Below the pieces are notes generated by a model, which worked only from the letters and a program-made list of their open reading frames with translations, was not told the DNA's origin and did not search any database. This document shows positions 21,343 through 31,574 of a DNA stretch of 64,000 nt, piece by piece. Numbering within the stretch: position 1 is the first letter of the stretch; every line of letters begins with the position of its first letter. Source of the stretch: Cylindrotheca closterium (Eukaryota > Bacillariophyta > Bacillariophyceae > Bacillariales > Bacillariaceae); the NCBI GenBank assembly GCA_933822405.4, contig CAKOGP040001981.1, forward strand, positions 180,105 to 244,104, in the 5' to 3' direction. The position numbers were made by a program, and so were the translations under genes.

Positions 21343-21915
21343 ATGTCTGGCATGTATGCATTGGGGAACCTAGTTCCAAAGACTCCCAACAGTAGTAGTG
21401 ATGATACCGAAACAGTATGGATTGCTCCTAATGCAGCAGTGATTGGTAATGTGATTCTGGAACCAGACGTTAGTGTTTGGTTTGGAGTGGTCATCCGTGG
21501 TGACATTGCGAATCAGCCCATTCACATTGGTGCACGTACCAACATTCAAGAATGCGCCGTCTTGCATCACGATGCGAACTATCCATTGACCATTGGCAAG
21601 GGTGTCACGGTTGGTCACAAGGCCATGCTACATGGGTGCAGTATCGGGGACAATACTCTGATTGGTATGAATGCCACCATATTGAATGGGACCAAGATTG
21701 GCAAGAACTGTATTATTGGAGCAAATACATTGATTCCAGAGCGGAAAGTGATTCCTGATAACTCGTTAGTGGTTGGTTTACCAGGGAAAATTGTTCGAAA
21801 GCTCACCGACGAACAAGCCCAAGCGTTGGAAGCATCTGCAGCATACTACGTGAACAATGGGAAGAGATTTAGTCAACAACTCCGTCCCATTTCGCCAGCG
21901 ATGTCAAAGTTGTAA
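21343..21915 (+). CDS. Gamma-carbonic-anhydrase-like left-handed beta-helix protein
   Basis: Single exon, 190 aa. Hexapeptide repeats run from about residue 30 to 145 ([36 protein letters not shown]). Candidate zinc ligands are present in the usual positions: His in VLHHDANYP and two His in [12 protein letters not shown]. The C-terminal helix ([17 protein letters not shown]) is typical of YrdA/gamma-CA-like proteins. In photosynthetic eukaryotes related proteins sit in mitochondrial complex I, but the N-terminus here shows no strong presequence, so location is open. Confidence 0.88.
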   Translation: MSGMYALGNLVPKTPNSSSDDTETVWIAPNAAVIGNVILEPDVSVWFGVVIRGDIANQPIHIGARTNIQECAVLHHDANYPLTIGKGVTVGHKAMLHGCSIGDNTLIGMNATILNGTKIGKNCIIGANTLIPERKVIPDNSLVVGLPGKIVRKLTDEQAQALEASAAYYVNNGKRFSQQLRPISPAMSKL

Positions 21916-22334
21916 ACGACGAATCCTTTTGGAATGCTAGCACCTTTGGTATTGCAACATCAAAAGGTGCACGAAAGAAAAAGACTCAGAATGCCTCAGC
22001 GCACACAGAGCAAAGGTCCAGCAAATCGATCACCCGTGTTCTTTTGTGGAATCTCTGTTTTCAGCTGCAGTATATCGCTACATCTAGCTTTGTGCAGTCA
22101 AACAATTGCGCTCCTTGCAGCTGCTCAAGCCTGGCTGCATAATAATAGCTATAGTAATCTCTTGACATTCAGAATCAAGAAGATTCATGCGACTTCAGTT
22201 ATAACATCATCATGGATGTAAATCTGTAATCAATTATTATATTGTACACTAGTAGATTACGCTTATGTGCAGTGCCTCATCAAGTGTCGAATGTTGGCAA
22301 TCCATGAATCATTCATCGATCATTAGACTTTTTT
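21916..22334. other. Intergenic region
   Basis: Shared 3' flank of convergent genes; nothing supportable. Confidence 0.5.
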
Positions 22335-23369
22335 TCAAAACCCACTCACGGAGGACGTGACCGAGGTCACCGACACTATTGACATGGACTTGGTCGAAAA
22401 AGCAGTCCCACTGGACATGGCAATCTTCTTCATCCTAGCAACGGCACCCAAAGTGGCAGGGTGTTCTGTGCCAACGTTCGCCACAAAGCACGTGTAGGCC
22501 ATTTGCAGGGCTCGTCGGGCCTGTGGTTGGCAATTCGTGTGCATGAAACAGAGTGCCAGTTTGCATCGAATGTCTGCACCATCCAAACTATCTTCTCCGA
22601 CCAAAACATCTTGAAGCTGCAAAGCTTGACCATAAATAGTCGATGCCTTGCGGTAATTCTTCTTCTTGACGTAACCATCTCCACTTTTTTCCAGCTCCAA
22701 TACCTTGAGCATGTGCTTCATGGGATCATTGTGTACCTTTCGATAGGCATTCTCGTCACTATTACTTCGGTGACTGGAACTACTACGGTGACTGGCACTA
22801 CTTCGGTGACTGATACCAGAGCTGACGCTTTGATTATCACTGCCGCCACTGACACTTCCACTCGTGCAGATCGGTGCCACCACCACCAAATCTTCAAATG
22901 TGGCTTCTTGATAACACTCCTTCATATCTTGCAACATCGACGTGTATTCTGTTTCACTAAAGGTTCCTTCGGCCATGCGGGCTGCTCGTTGAAAGGCCTG
23001 CAGGACGGTGTGTCGCTTTGATTTAATACTGCTGTTGTTGGCATCCATAGGTTCGGCGCACTTGCAAGCCGCTCGTCCCAATTGCCAGTAGGACTGTATG
23101 GTTTCCTTATGATATTTTCCCAGGGACAGTTCTTGAATCTGAGCGGCTTCTCGTAAGGATTGAAAGGAGTTCTCGTAATTTTCCTCATCATAGGATTGCT
23201 TTCCCTCGTTGTACAGTGATCGTGCTCGGTTCAGCTGTTTGGATATAGAAATAGAAGATGTGGGAGTTGGGGTGCTGGAAATGGGAGTCGGTGCCGATGT
23301 GAGTGATTTCGTGGATCCTCCTACTGTAGAGGAGGATTTGGAAAAGGATGATCTCAGTTTCTTCAACAT
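22335..23369 (-). CDS. TPR protein, kinesin-light-chain-like, paralog 1
   Basis: Single exon, 344 aa, ATG start. Ser/Thr-rich N-terminus to about residue 45, a TPR pair (RARSLYNEGKQSYDEENYEN, then a Gly-Lys-Tyr-His loop), a Ser/His-rich spacer (ISHRSSASHRSSSSHRSN), and a second TPR pair (DGYVKKKNYRKASTIYGQAL, then VGEDSLDGADIRCKLALCF). It shares distinctive stretches (GKYHKETIQSYW, SLDGADIR, EHPATLGAV) with the gene at 24360-25034 on the same strand. Likely a protein-interaction scaffold. Confidence 0.75.
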   Translation of the reverse strand: MLKKLRSSFSKSSSTVGGSTKSLTSAPTPISSTPTPTSSISISKQLNRARSLYNEGKQSYDEENYENSFQSLREAAQIQELSLGKYHKETIQSYWQLGRAACKCAEPMDANNSSIKSKRHTVLQAFQRAARMAEGTFSETEYTSMLQDMKECYQEATFEDLVVVAPICTSGSVSGGSDNQSVSSGISHRSSASHRSSSSHRSNSDENAYRKVHNDPMKHMLKVLELEKSGDGYVKKKNYRKASTIYGQALQLQDVLVGEDSLDGADIRCKLALCFMHTNCQPQARRALQMAYTCFVANVGTEHPATLGAVARMKKIAMSSGTAFSTKSMSIVSVTSVTSSVSGF

Positions 23370-24359
23370 GATGTTGTCGTTGTTTGTATGTATTGTGTAT
23401 GTATGTTTGTTGTATTGAAAGACAATCTATACTGCATAGATAGATGAATAGAGGGTTGCAAATTTGCTGCGAATGAACTTCTTTCCCTTCTCTGACCACT
23501 TACTGGACCGCACTTCCGTCTTCTGAGCAGTTTTGGTGAATTGGTTTCTACCGTACCGGTATGACGAATTTATTTGAAAACACGATTACTAAAAACGACG
23601 GTGGTGTGGAGCTAAAGTTACTTAGAGTCTTGGGCATAATAGTTCACCTCTCCACTAAGTACAAAATCAATCTTTTGCGACCTAAACTCGGGATTGGCGA
23701 GACTTCTTCGGGCAGAAGGTGAGAAGATGTGCAAAAAAGGTCTTGGTTGGGGTTGCATACTCGCCAAAGATACGGTATCGCCTGTCCCCGCCCCCAAAAT
23801 TTCAGACCGGGACAACTCCAACTTCAAACTCTGAAATCCAACAAGAGAGTATTGTATAGTATCGTATGTAGCATTGGCGGTTACTGACCACGAATGAACG
23901 TCTCTCACTCAAAGGGTGCGAAGCAAACGGGCTCTCGTGTGCCTTGCAGCAATATGGAAGCAAACTCCTCCAAAAGCTTCCGAGTAAAAGAAGGATATGA
24001 TCGCACACTACTCCGTGATAGTACTATACTGTAGAAGACTAGTATACGACTGACTTGCCTTGCCTTGTCCACTATTATTCTTATTATAGTAGTAACTTTA
24101 TTTCAATGAAACGTGACATCCTATCTTGCACTATAGACAATGTGTACTGACATTTCAGTTTGGTGACAGATGCACAATTATTGCCTTTGTTTGATGACAA
24201 TGATGAGAAGCAGTGCCCAGCACATACTTTAATGATTTTAGTGTAGCAAAAAGTCGTCTCGAAACCAACTTTGTTTCATTTCATTTCATCCTGGGATCTT
24301 GGTAGATAGATACATGTCGTACAGTAGCGTCTTCAACGACTGACGCTAGTATGCTGCTG
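23370..24359. other. Intergenic region with a TACCGGTA palindrome
   Basis: Separates the two TPR paralogs. TACCGGTA at 23554-23561. Antisense-type open frames at 23618-24008 on the - strand have no recognisable domain and I do not call them. Confidence 0.45.
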
Positions 24360-25034
24360 CTATGACGCAGAAATGGTCTGAATCTTGGAAATGCATCCCA
24401 TCGTCGCAGGGTGGTCCTTTCCGACTTGGTCCACATAACACTTGTAGGCCAATTGTAGTGTTTCTTGGGCTTGTGGCATTGCCGATGTCTTGTGCAAAGC
24501 CGATCCCAACTTGTATCGAATGTCTGCCCCATCCAACGAATCCTTTCCCACCAACTTATCTTGCAATGACAAGGCGCCGCAATAATGTTCAATCGCCTTG
24601 ATGTATTGGTGCCGCTTCACAGCCTTGTCTCCCAACTCTTCCAAGGCATAAATCTCCGACAAGATTCCCAAAGAGACATCCGTCTCGGGATGGACAGAGT
24701 ACCAGCAAGTCTCAATTTGCTTCCACATGTCGCGATTCAGAGCCTTGTTCTGAAAGGACACATTAGCCATGCGGGTCGCCCGTTGAAAGGACTTGAGTGC
24801 CTTCTGAGTATCCCCAGTTTTGAGAGCCGCCTTGCCCTGTTCCAAGTACGACTGTATGGTTTCCTTGTGGTACTTTCCAAAGACGACTTCTTGGAGTTGG
24901 ACGGCACGAGAAAAGGCTTCCAAACTGTCCTCGTAATTGGCTTCCATATACAGTTGTTGTCCCTTGCGAAAGGATTCGCGAGATGACTTGATTTGTTGCA
25001 TGGTGGACATGGATTCTTCCTTGTAGGGAAACAT
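24360..25034 (-). CDS. TPR protein, kinesin-light-chain-like, paralog 2
   Basis: Single exon, 224 aa, ATG start. It lacks the Ser-rich N-terminus and the central Ser/His spacer of its neighbour but keeps the same order of TPR units: FRKGQQLYMEANYEDSLEAF, FGKYHKETIQSY, a central helix pair, then AIEHYCGALSLQDKLVGKD, SLDGADIRYKLGSAL and DHPATMGCI. Same strand as paralog 1 and about 1 kb from it, so a tandem duplication is likely. Function is probably protein binding. Confidence 0.75.
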   Translation of the reverse strand: MFPYKEESMSTMQQIKSSRESFRKGQQLYMEANYEDSLEAFSRAVQLQEVVFGKYHKETIQSYLEQGKAALKTGDTQKALKSFQRATRMANVSFQNKALNRDMWKQIETCWYSVHPETDVSLGILSEIYALEELGDKAVKRHQYIKAIEHYCGALSLQDKLVGKDSLDGADIRYKLGSALHKTSAMPQAQETLQLAYKCYVDQVGKDHPATMGCISKIQTISAS

Positions 25035-26909
25035 TTGGATGGACTGACTGTATTAGAGTGCTGTTGATGCTGATGCTGATGCTGATGCTGATGCTGATGC
25101 TGCTGTAGTTTGAGGTTCAGGAGTTTGCTATTGTTTGCCTGTTTGTTTTTTGGATAGATGGAATACGGTAGAAGATGACCTGAAGTTTGTTGTCTGCTTG
25201 CTTCTTTCTTCGAATAAATGAAAATGAAGAAGAAGCAAGAAGTGTGGACGTTTTGGTTTTTGTCTTGGTTATTTGTTTTCAGTTTTGAGTATTGAGTTTC
25301 GCAGGTTTGGTCCAATCCAGTCGCTTTTCCGTTTGAACACTTTCGCTTGTTTTCGTGTGACTGGCCTGCCTGACGATCAATCGAAAAATTTGCTTCTCGG
25401 ACCAAGACCAGCGGGGTATGGTTGTTGGTACTTGATTCTACATACGACATTTCATCCGTTTCTTTCTGGTAGAGGTTTCTCTTTTTGAGCAAAACGGAAG
25501 GTGGGACGGATGGACCCGCCCCTACCTGTCATCGCTCCTATCGCACGACTGGCAGCCGGTACTGGATTTGATCCCTCCGAATAACGCGGTCTTGGGGGAA
25601 GTGACGTCAGCCGTGTTATCAAGGTAATGGACCACTACCAGTACTGAAGCTGGTAGGAACTACAGTTAGTATGATATGCACGTGTACACGTACCGCCAAC
25701 GCACGCGTTTGCTTCACACTTTCAACAAGAACTTGTGTCCAGAGTTTTTCTAGAGATGCATCACCATGATGCGTCATGTCTCACTTCATCGGTGACTTGT
25801 ATTATTCTACATAGTAAGGTACCATGAGATACTAAGACGACTGCTACTACTCAGACCATGGGATCTTCGAGACGATCTCCATGATCGTTCACTCATCTAG
25901 GATGCGGTTCATGACCTGAAAGACGGCCCGCCATGTAGTTGCGGCAATAATGGACGCTTCGGCTTCTCTCACTACTACATATGTCAGAAAGTCCGTTTCA
26001 GTTCTATCAATACCATGCAGGTGAGGAATCGATGAATCCATCAGTCCGTCAATTGACTTGCAGTCCCATGATCATTCACTTTATAGGATGCGGTTCGTGA
26101 GCTGAAAGACGCCCCATGTGCGGCAATAATGGACGCTTGGACTTCTCTCACTGCTACGGATCATCTATACTCATACATAAATCTCCAAGTCCAAGACATG
26201 GCGTAAGTTGGATTAGCCTTTAGACATGCTGTGATGCGATTCATTCATTCAGCATCACCAATACTGTAGCTGGAACAAACATGGCCGTAGTGAATGCACA
26301 CGGAAAGAAGAACACAAAGTTATCGAGGACTGCTTCCTTCCTTGCTTCTGAAGCTGGCCGATCTTTTGGGAGCATTCAACATCAGCAATGCTAACTGTAC
26401 CATACCTGGACCAAACACCGACGTTACATGCGCTTGCGGGAAAACAAGCAAAATGCGGAGCAATAATCCGAATTGTGAGGCAATAAGGCACGACCAATGC
26501 ATATGAAATTGCACTTCTGGACTAAAATCAGATGAATCAATCAATCAAACATTATGAAAGGAAACAAGGATTCATCTAAAGTATTCTCAAAAATATTTGT
26601 TAATGGGCGTATGTATCTATTCCATTTGCCACCTGTCATTCTGAAAGTTTGGTACTGCCTTGCTGTTCCGACAGACTTATCACATTGGCACATTGAGAGT
26701 GTTATCTATATCGTGAGTGAATCAATGTGTTAGGTATAATAGGCAAACAAATGAATACCAGTGGGTCAGACTATACATACCTCAAGGCGTCGATATGAAT
26801 TCTGACACCACCATCTCCGCCCGACTAGTCAGAAGTGTAGTTCCGACTATTCTTCGCCCTTTCGTCATTCCTATATTGTAGTAACAAGCAGAAAGATCAT
26901 ACCCTCGAG
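25035..26909. other. Long intergenic region with microsatellite, palindrome and direct repeat
   Basis: The 5' leader of the TPR gene holds a TGATGC hexanucleotide microsatellite at about 25065-25105. A perfect 12-bp palindrome ACGTGTACACGT lies at 25680-25691. A diverged direct repeat is at 25880-25978 and 26067-26157 (separate entry). An AATCAATC motif is near 26535. No supportable gene. Confidence 0.5.
25880..26157 (+). repeat. Diverged direct repeat of about 90-100 bp
   Basis: 25880-25978 and 26067-26157 share GGATGCGGTTC, CTGAAAGACG, GCGGCAATAATGGACGCTT and CTTCTCTCACT in the same order with small indels. The copies are in the same orientation about 187 bp apart. Neither carries an open frame of note. 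Confidence 0.75.
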
Positions 26910-27632
26910 TTACCTCTGCTCACAGTATGATCTGCCATCGTCTCGAGGAGCGCCTTGTTGTTCCAGTGGCAACTGCTGCTGCTGTTGCTGTTGTTGAAAT
27001 AGGGCTACAGCAGCGGCCAAATTTACTGGCTGTTGCTGAACTTGTGATGATACGGGAAAAGGTATTGAGCCAGCCACCATCCCTCGGTTCATTCCAGCCT
27101 GCTGCAACGCACTCTGCAGAGACGCTTGCTGCTGGAGTGATTGAAGTATCCTAGCATCCAAAGCGGCTGCTGAAGGGAGAAGTGGATTGGTTTGAGCAAC
27201 AAATGTGTTCAAATTTGGTGGTAGTGCTCGAGGAACCATCTGCGGGAGTTGCTGTTGTGGTAATACAGGGTTTGGGTTGTTTTGCAGCTGCTGAGGTGCT
27301 GCTGCGATCCCGATTTGGTTGTTGTATTGTTCATGGTTGTTCTGTTGTGGGAATCCACAGTTTGAATTCTCACTCGCCGGAGTCGATGCAGAACTTGTTG
27401 AAGATGAGGCATACGACGTCAGATTCTTGATGTTTTGAATTGCTTCCCGAAGATCTTTGTTGTGATACTCTAGGGCAGTGTTCGAGATGTATAGTCGACT
27501 GCGCTTTTTTTCCAAGTCTTCCATTATTGATCTTTCCTTCTCTCTTGTTCGCTTGCTGCTTAGCCGACTACGGTGTCGCTTCAGTTCGAGCGACTGCGGC
27601 TGGTCTTCAATGTCTTCGTCTTCAATATTCAT
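26910..27632 (-). CDS. bZIP transcription factor with Gln-rich C-terminus, paralog 1
   Basis: The frame opens at a TTG (27644), so I use the ATG at 27632; 240 aa. The basic region HRSRLSSKRTREKE is followed after nine residues by a perfect zipper with Leu at four successive heptads and Ile at the fifth. The position of the invariant bZIP Asn is Ser here, while the conserved Arg eight positions on is kept. The rest is Gln/Asn/Pro-rich (FQQQQQQQQLPLEQQ), resembling an activation domain. Nuclear DNA binding as a dimer is expected. Its relative lies at 29320-29781 on the same strand. Confidence 0.8.
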   Translation of the reverse strand: MNIEDEDIEDQPQSLELKRHRSRLSSKRTREKERSIMEDLEKKRSRLYISNTALEYHNKDLREAIQNIKNLTSYASSSTSSASTPASENSNCGFPQQNNHEQYNNQIGIAAAPQQLQNNPNPVLPQQQLPQMVPRALPPNLNTFVAQTNPLLPSAAALDARILQSLQQQASLQSALQQAGMNRGMVAGSIPFPVSSQVQQQPVNLAAAVALFQQQQQQQQLPLEQQGAPRDDGRSYCEQR

Positions 27633-28536
27633 GGTCAATAGCAATTATTCAATGGCAATTATTCAATGGCAAAAGCTTGCTTTGAGAAAGCTTGATTGCT
27701 AGGGGTGCCATTTCGGTCGTACAATGCAACAGATGGCCTCAATCTGTTTGTTCTTCCAAATTCTCTGCCAATCAGATCCGTTCGTTGTTGAAACGGTTTT
27801 CCAGCGCACATTGCGTGGATACAGAACCCCTAAGTAACTTATCTAACTCTTTCAAACTTCTCATCAGAAGTGCGCACACGCACTGACACAACGAATTTTG
27901 ACCACAGGAGCGTTTGTGAACGTAGCGCGTTCTGTTTCTTGTTTCTGAAACGCCCCGATGACATGGCAACTTGAATTGAGACTACAGGTATAATACCTTG
28001 TAATTCGAATGGCTTCACTGATGTCTAAGATCTTCCATAGACAAGAAGTAGTGAAGCACATTATCATACATCGTTCTTCTTCATTCGTCCACTAGTAAGC
28101 TTTCTTTTAAATTAAAAAGCTGTTGCAATTATCTGGTGCACAATGAAGTAAGGAAAGCATGAATGTTGTTATACCAGATAATTGTAGCATCGATTCAATA
28201 GCAGTTTTCTGGACGACGAATAAAGAGTCCATTCAGAAGGAAGGCACTCGCCTCCACCTCTATCTCTTCTGTTGCACATTATTAAGTTGTTTCCTGCTCT
28301 GCTTTGTTGCAGTAGACTCTTTCTCTTACGTTGAGTGATACCGTATTGGACTGGTTTTGGATGTGGTACCAGGGTACCGGTGCAGTGCCGTGTGTGACTC
28401 CTCCGAACAGCGACAAGTACACCCAAAATATCGTTTCGTGCGGCAACGGTTCTTTGAAATTCGCACAAGAACTGACGCGTGCCGGAGGCAAACACTGACG
28501 TCTGAATAAACACTGACGTCTTTTCGCGTCGCAGAA
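27633..28536. other. Intergenic region
   Basis: 5' flank of bZIP paralog 1 and DNA up to the MITE. A - strand open frame at 28169-28558 runs into the MITE end and has no recognisable features, so it is not called. Confidence 0.45.
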
Positions 28537-28538
28537 TA

Positions 28539-29015
28539 GGGGTTGTCAATGAACCCAACCCAACTCTTTTTCTTTTTTTTGGGCAGCTGTGATTGGTCGA
28601 GCCAAAAAAAAAAATAGTTGGTTTGGGTCAGAAAAAAAAAAATAGTTGTGCCGAAAAGAGACCCAACTATATTATAGTTGGGTCTTCAATGACCCGGAGA
28701 TAATTGATTCGCGGGATAAAAGATTTACAATTCTTGTCCAATGTTTTAGATTTATCGTGTGGAACAGTTCAATTTTGAGTAAACGTAGCCCAAACTTAAA
28801 CAAAGAATAGTTGGGTCATGCTATTTTTCGACGAAAAATAAGTAGGCAAATATATCTACGAGATATCGTACGTCTCCCTAAACTACCGGCTTTTCCCAAA
28901 AAATAGTTGGTTCGTGGCTTCAAAGGGGGTGGTCAAATATCGGGAAAAATACTGCCCTTCTATTGGTCAATAAAAATAAACCAAAAATAGTTGGGTTGGG
29001 TTCATTGACAACCCC
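28539..29015. mobile_element. 477-bp MITE with 27-bp terminal inverted repeats and TA target duplication
   Basis: 28539-28565 (starting GGGGTTGTCAATGAACCC) is the exact reverse complement of 28989-29015. The element is flanked by TA on both sides (28537-28538 and 29016-29017), as expected for Tc1/mariner-type insertion. There is no transposase. The interior holds several AATAGTTGGGT-type subrepeats and an internal palindrome (AGACCCAACTATATTATAG and onward, about 28667-28693). Confidence 0.9.
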
Positions 29016-29319
29016 TATGAAGCTTGAATGGAATAAAATATATGAATAAAATGGGAACAATGGCATGATTCAAGAAGAAAAAAATTACAAACAAAATAAT
29101 GCTGATAGCCAAGAAGTCCAAAAGCAAGTGGTGATGCGAATGATTGCCAATTTTCTGCTTCATCATATTGCTTGAAACTTTTTCTTCAATCGTATAATAT
29201 AAATAAAGTTTTATTTTAAGGTGCTACTACAATTTTCTGGTACTTGTAGTATTACCGGTAGCTGTTTCCAGCCGACTGCTGACGCCGCTTGTTTCTTTGC
29301 TGCTTTGAAATAATTGTTT

Positions 29320-29781
29320 TCATCGTGGTTTTTGCAACTGACTAAGTATCTGCTGTATAAGTTGTTGTTCCAAAGCTGGAAGCTGCGATGCAACCGTTGG
29401 GGGGGTTCTTATCGTTCCTGGAGGTTGCATCATACCTGGAGGTTGCATTGTTCCACCACTTTGAAAAACAGCAGGAACTATCGGATTGTGAGAAGGCACC
29501 ATGACTGCCGGTGGTATCACTGGAGGATGCAACGCAGCATTCTGAAATCCAGCTTGAATGCTCGACATGTGGTTTCGTATGTCACGAATCGCTTGACGCA
29601 AGTGCTGATTCTGATACTTTAGCGCAGAATTGGCAAGCGAAAGAGATGTCCTTTCGTTATTCAGATCCTCGATTTGTTCCCGCTCTCGATTTCTTGTTCT
29701 TTGGCTGTTGACTCTGTTGCGACTCCTCTGTAGTTGCAACCAGCTTTCCTTCTCGACTTCGTCGTCGGGAGTAGTGTTCAT
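29320..29781 (-). CDS. bZIP transcription factor, paralog 2
   Basis: ATG at 29781 chosen (opening MNTTPDDEVEKE); the frame also extends upstream to 29820. 153 aa. The basic region SRNRVNSQRTRNRE satisfies the bZIP signature N-x7-R, and nine residues later a zipper runs with Leu at four heptads and Ile at the fifth. The zipper shares the pattern SALKYQNQHLRQAIRDIR with paralog 1 (TALEYHNKDLREAIQNIK). The C-terminus is Pro/Gln-rich and short. Nuclear DNA-binding protein, possibly able to dimerise with paralog 1. Confidence 0.8.
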   Translation of the reverse strand: MNTTPDDEVEKESWLQLQRSRNRVNSQRTRNREREQIEDLNNERTSLSLANSALKYQNQHLRQAIRDIRNHMSSIQAGFQNAALHPPVIPPAVMVPSHNPIVPAVFQSGGTMQPPGMMQPPGTIRTPPTVASQLPALEQQLIQQILSQLQKPR

Positions 29782-30457
29782 GATGTACTGTCTGCTGTAT
29801 GCAACAGTCACCTGTAACAAAACGAAGGCGCATGAAACAGAAGATTTGTAGATGAGTTTTGTCGTATTTGTGAATAAGTAGTAGCAGCTGGCAGCTGGAT
29901 CGTATGTTAAATTTTCGGTTTTCCGATATAAGCGTCCGATGAACGATGACGAACCCAGCTACACACGACACTTGGTTTTATTAAGTAATCTGGATGAGTC
30001 AAATTATTCGAAATATGGACATATACTTATTTATTTATGCTCATCTTACCACCGATTTATGACTACGATTGAATGATGATTGATTGATTGATTCATTCCT
30101 TCATTCATTCAATGATTTTGATTCATTCTTCTTTTTCGTTCCATAATTTTTCACTTCAGTTACCATATGGATATTGGCCCTTACTCCCGTATTTGAAAAT
30201 GATAACAGAATACTTCTTTTGCTTCTATTGCATTGCAAATGCGTGCACAGCAATGGATGTAGCGACATTCATTTCATCACATTAACGACGAGAAAAAATG
30301 TGTCTCTTACGACGCTATTGTTTTCGCCGAAACGCGACTCGCTCGCCCATGAGAATTCATGATGATACTCCAATTTCAAAATTCTGCATCTACGTAATCG
30401 TTATTGCCCAGAAATGAAAATATCGTCCATCAAGAGATCCACGACCTACAGTACTGT
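29782..30457. other. Intergenic region with GATT/CATT dyad
   Basis: Divergent promoter space between bZIP paralog 2 and the + membrane protein gene. 30068-30115 carries GATTGATTGATTGATTCATT followed by further CATTC units, able to fold on itself. Confidence 0.5.
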
Positions 30458-31141
30458 ATGCCACCTCTCTTGATACCCAGCAGTCATATCTTTACAAACT
30501 CTTACGATACCTCGGAACACCCTCATAGCATCAGCCTGAATGATTATCAAGATTCGGCGATGATTTCTACCTATCATGAATTTCCAAGGGATCAGCATCC
30601 GCTAAAGGGTGACACGACCTTTCAGCGAGTCCAACAAATGCACAAGGGTGGCCTCGTACCATGGGGCATCTTTCTCCTTATGATGTTTATCTTTCTGATA
30701 CGAACGACTGTCTTGCACTTTCATGAGCAAGAGACATCTGATCCTTTCAAAGCGCTTTCAAAAAATATCGATCACTTTTTGAAATCCAACGAGGAGGCTC
30801 AACCGATATGGTCCTACTCCGCTTTCTATGACGAAGATGACGATCGATTACAAGAACAAGGTGCTGCCTTGACTGATCTGTATGAGAAACATGCCAAAAT
30901 TTTGTGGATTGAAGTGGGTGTCATGCTCTTTGCACCTCACCTGAATTTACCGAAACTGTTTTCCTCACCGACTATGCGTGCGGTCCTTCGTCAACAAGGC
31001 CGTGTGCTGAAACTTCAAAGTCGGGCGCTCACCAAAAGGTTGGTTGTTGCAATCACCAAAACCATCAAAACGGTCTACAAGAACCGTTCCAGGTATTCCA
31101 CGCTCAGCGAGTACTCTTATTACCTTACTATTGAAGAGTAG
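30458..31141 (+). CDS. Unknown single-pass membrane protein
   Basis: The frame opens at TTG 30404; the first ATG is at 30458, giving 227 aa. One strong membrane segment (GLVPWGIFLLMMFIFLIRTT) near residue 82 separates a polar N-terminal part from a C-terminal part with amphipathic helices rich in Lys and Arg. A weaker hydrophobic helix (LWIEVGVMLFAPHLNL) lies near residue 150. I do not recognise the family. It lies next to the methyltransferase segmental duplication. Confidence 0.5.
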   Translation: MPPLLIPSSHIFTNSYDTSEHPHSISLNDYQDSAMISTYHEFPRDQHPLKGDTTFQRVQQMHKGGLVPWGIFLLMMFIFLIRTTVLHFHEQETSDPFKALSKNIDHFLKSNEEAQPIWSYSAFYDEDDDRLQEQGAALTDLYEKHAKILWIEVGVMLFAPHLNLPKLFSSPTMRAVLRQQGRVLKLQSRALTKRLVVAITKTIKTVYKNRSRYSTLSEYSYYLTIEE

Positions 31142-31574
31142 GACAGAAGAAGAAGACACCGACTCCAAGGATCATTGATCTCGTTGTCAGTGGACAATAA
31201 AATGATCTATATCAGACGGCATGAATACAAAAATACAGCAATACTAGAATAGAAGAGCGAAGCGAGACGAAGAACTCGCTCCCATCGAACAATAGAATGA
31301 AATAACAATACAAAAAGGTATTATCTAACAGACAACATCAGATAATATTGTCATTCAATTAGTAGTTCCTACTACATCCATCAGTGACATACTATGATAA
31401 GATGATGTCCATCACTCTTTTCTGCTGGACGACCATTCGGCTTGGTTACATCAGAGTTCGTGTTTGACCAACAAGAGGCTATCGTTCACAAGCGTTGCTT
31501 CCACAAGATTCATCCTTTCATTGAATGCATGGTAATATTACATCGTATCTATTTCTGTTACACTACAGCAGCAC
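31142..31574. other. Intergenic; 3' flank duplicated downstream
   Basis: Contains a stretch (about 31150-31270, for example ATCATTGATCTCGTTGTCAG) that recurs with changes at about 33395-33500, marking one end of the methyltransferase segmental duplication. Confidence 0.7.

Noticed and set aside
24737..25492. 251-codon - strand frame with poly His-Gln overlapping the TPR gene start
   Set aside because: It runs out of frame through the confident TPR CDS and its own part is leader DNA with a TGATGC microsatellite.
26294..26506. 70-codon + strand frame with several Cys
   Set aside because: Short, opposite frames equally open, no homology pattern.
28169..28558. 129-codon - strand frame
   Set aside because: It starts inside the MITE terminal repeat and has no recognisable feature.
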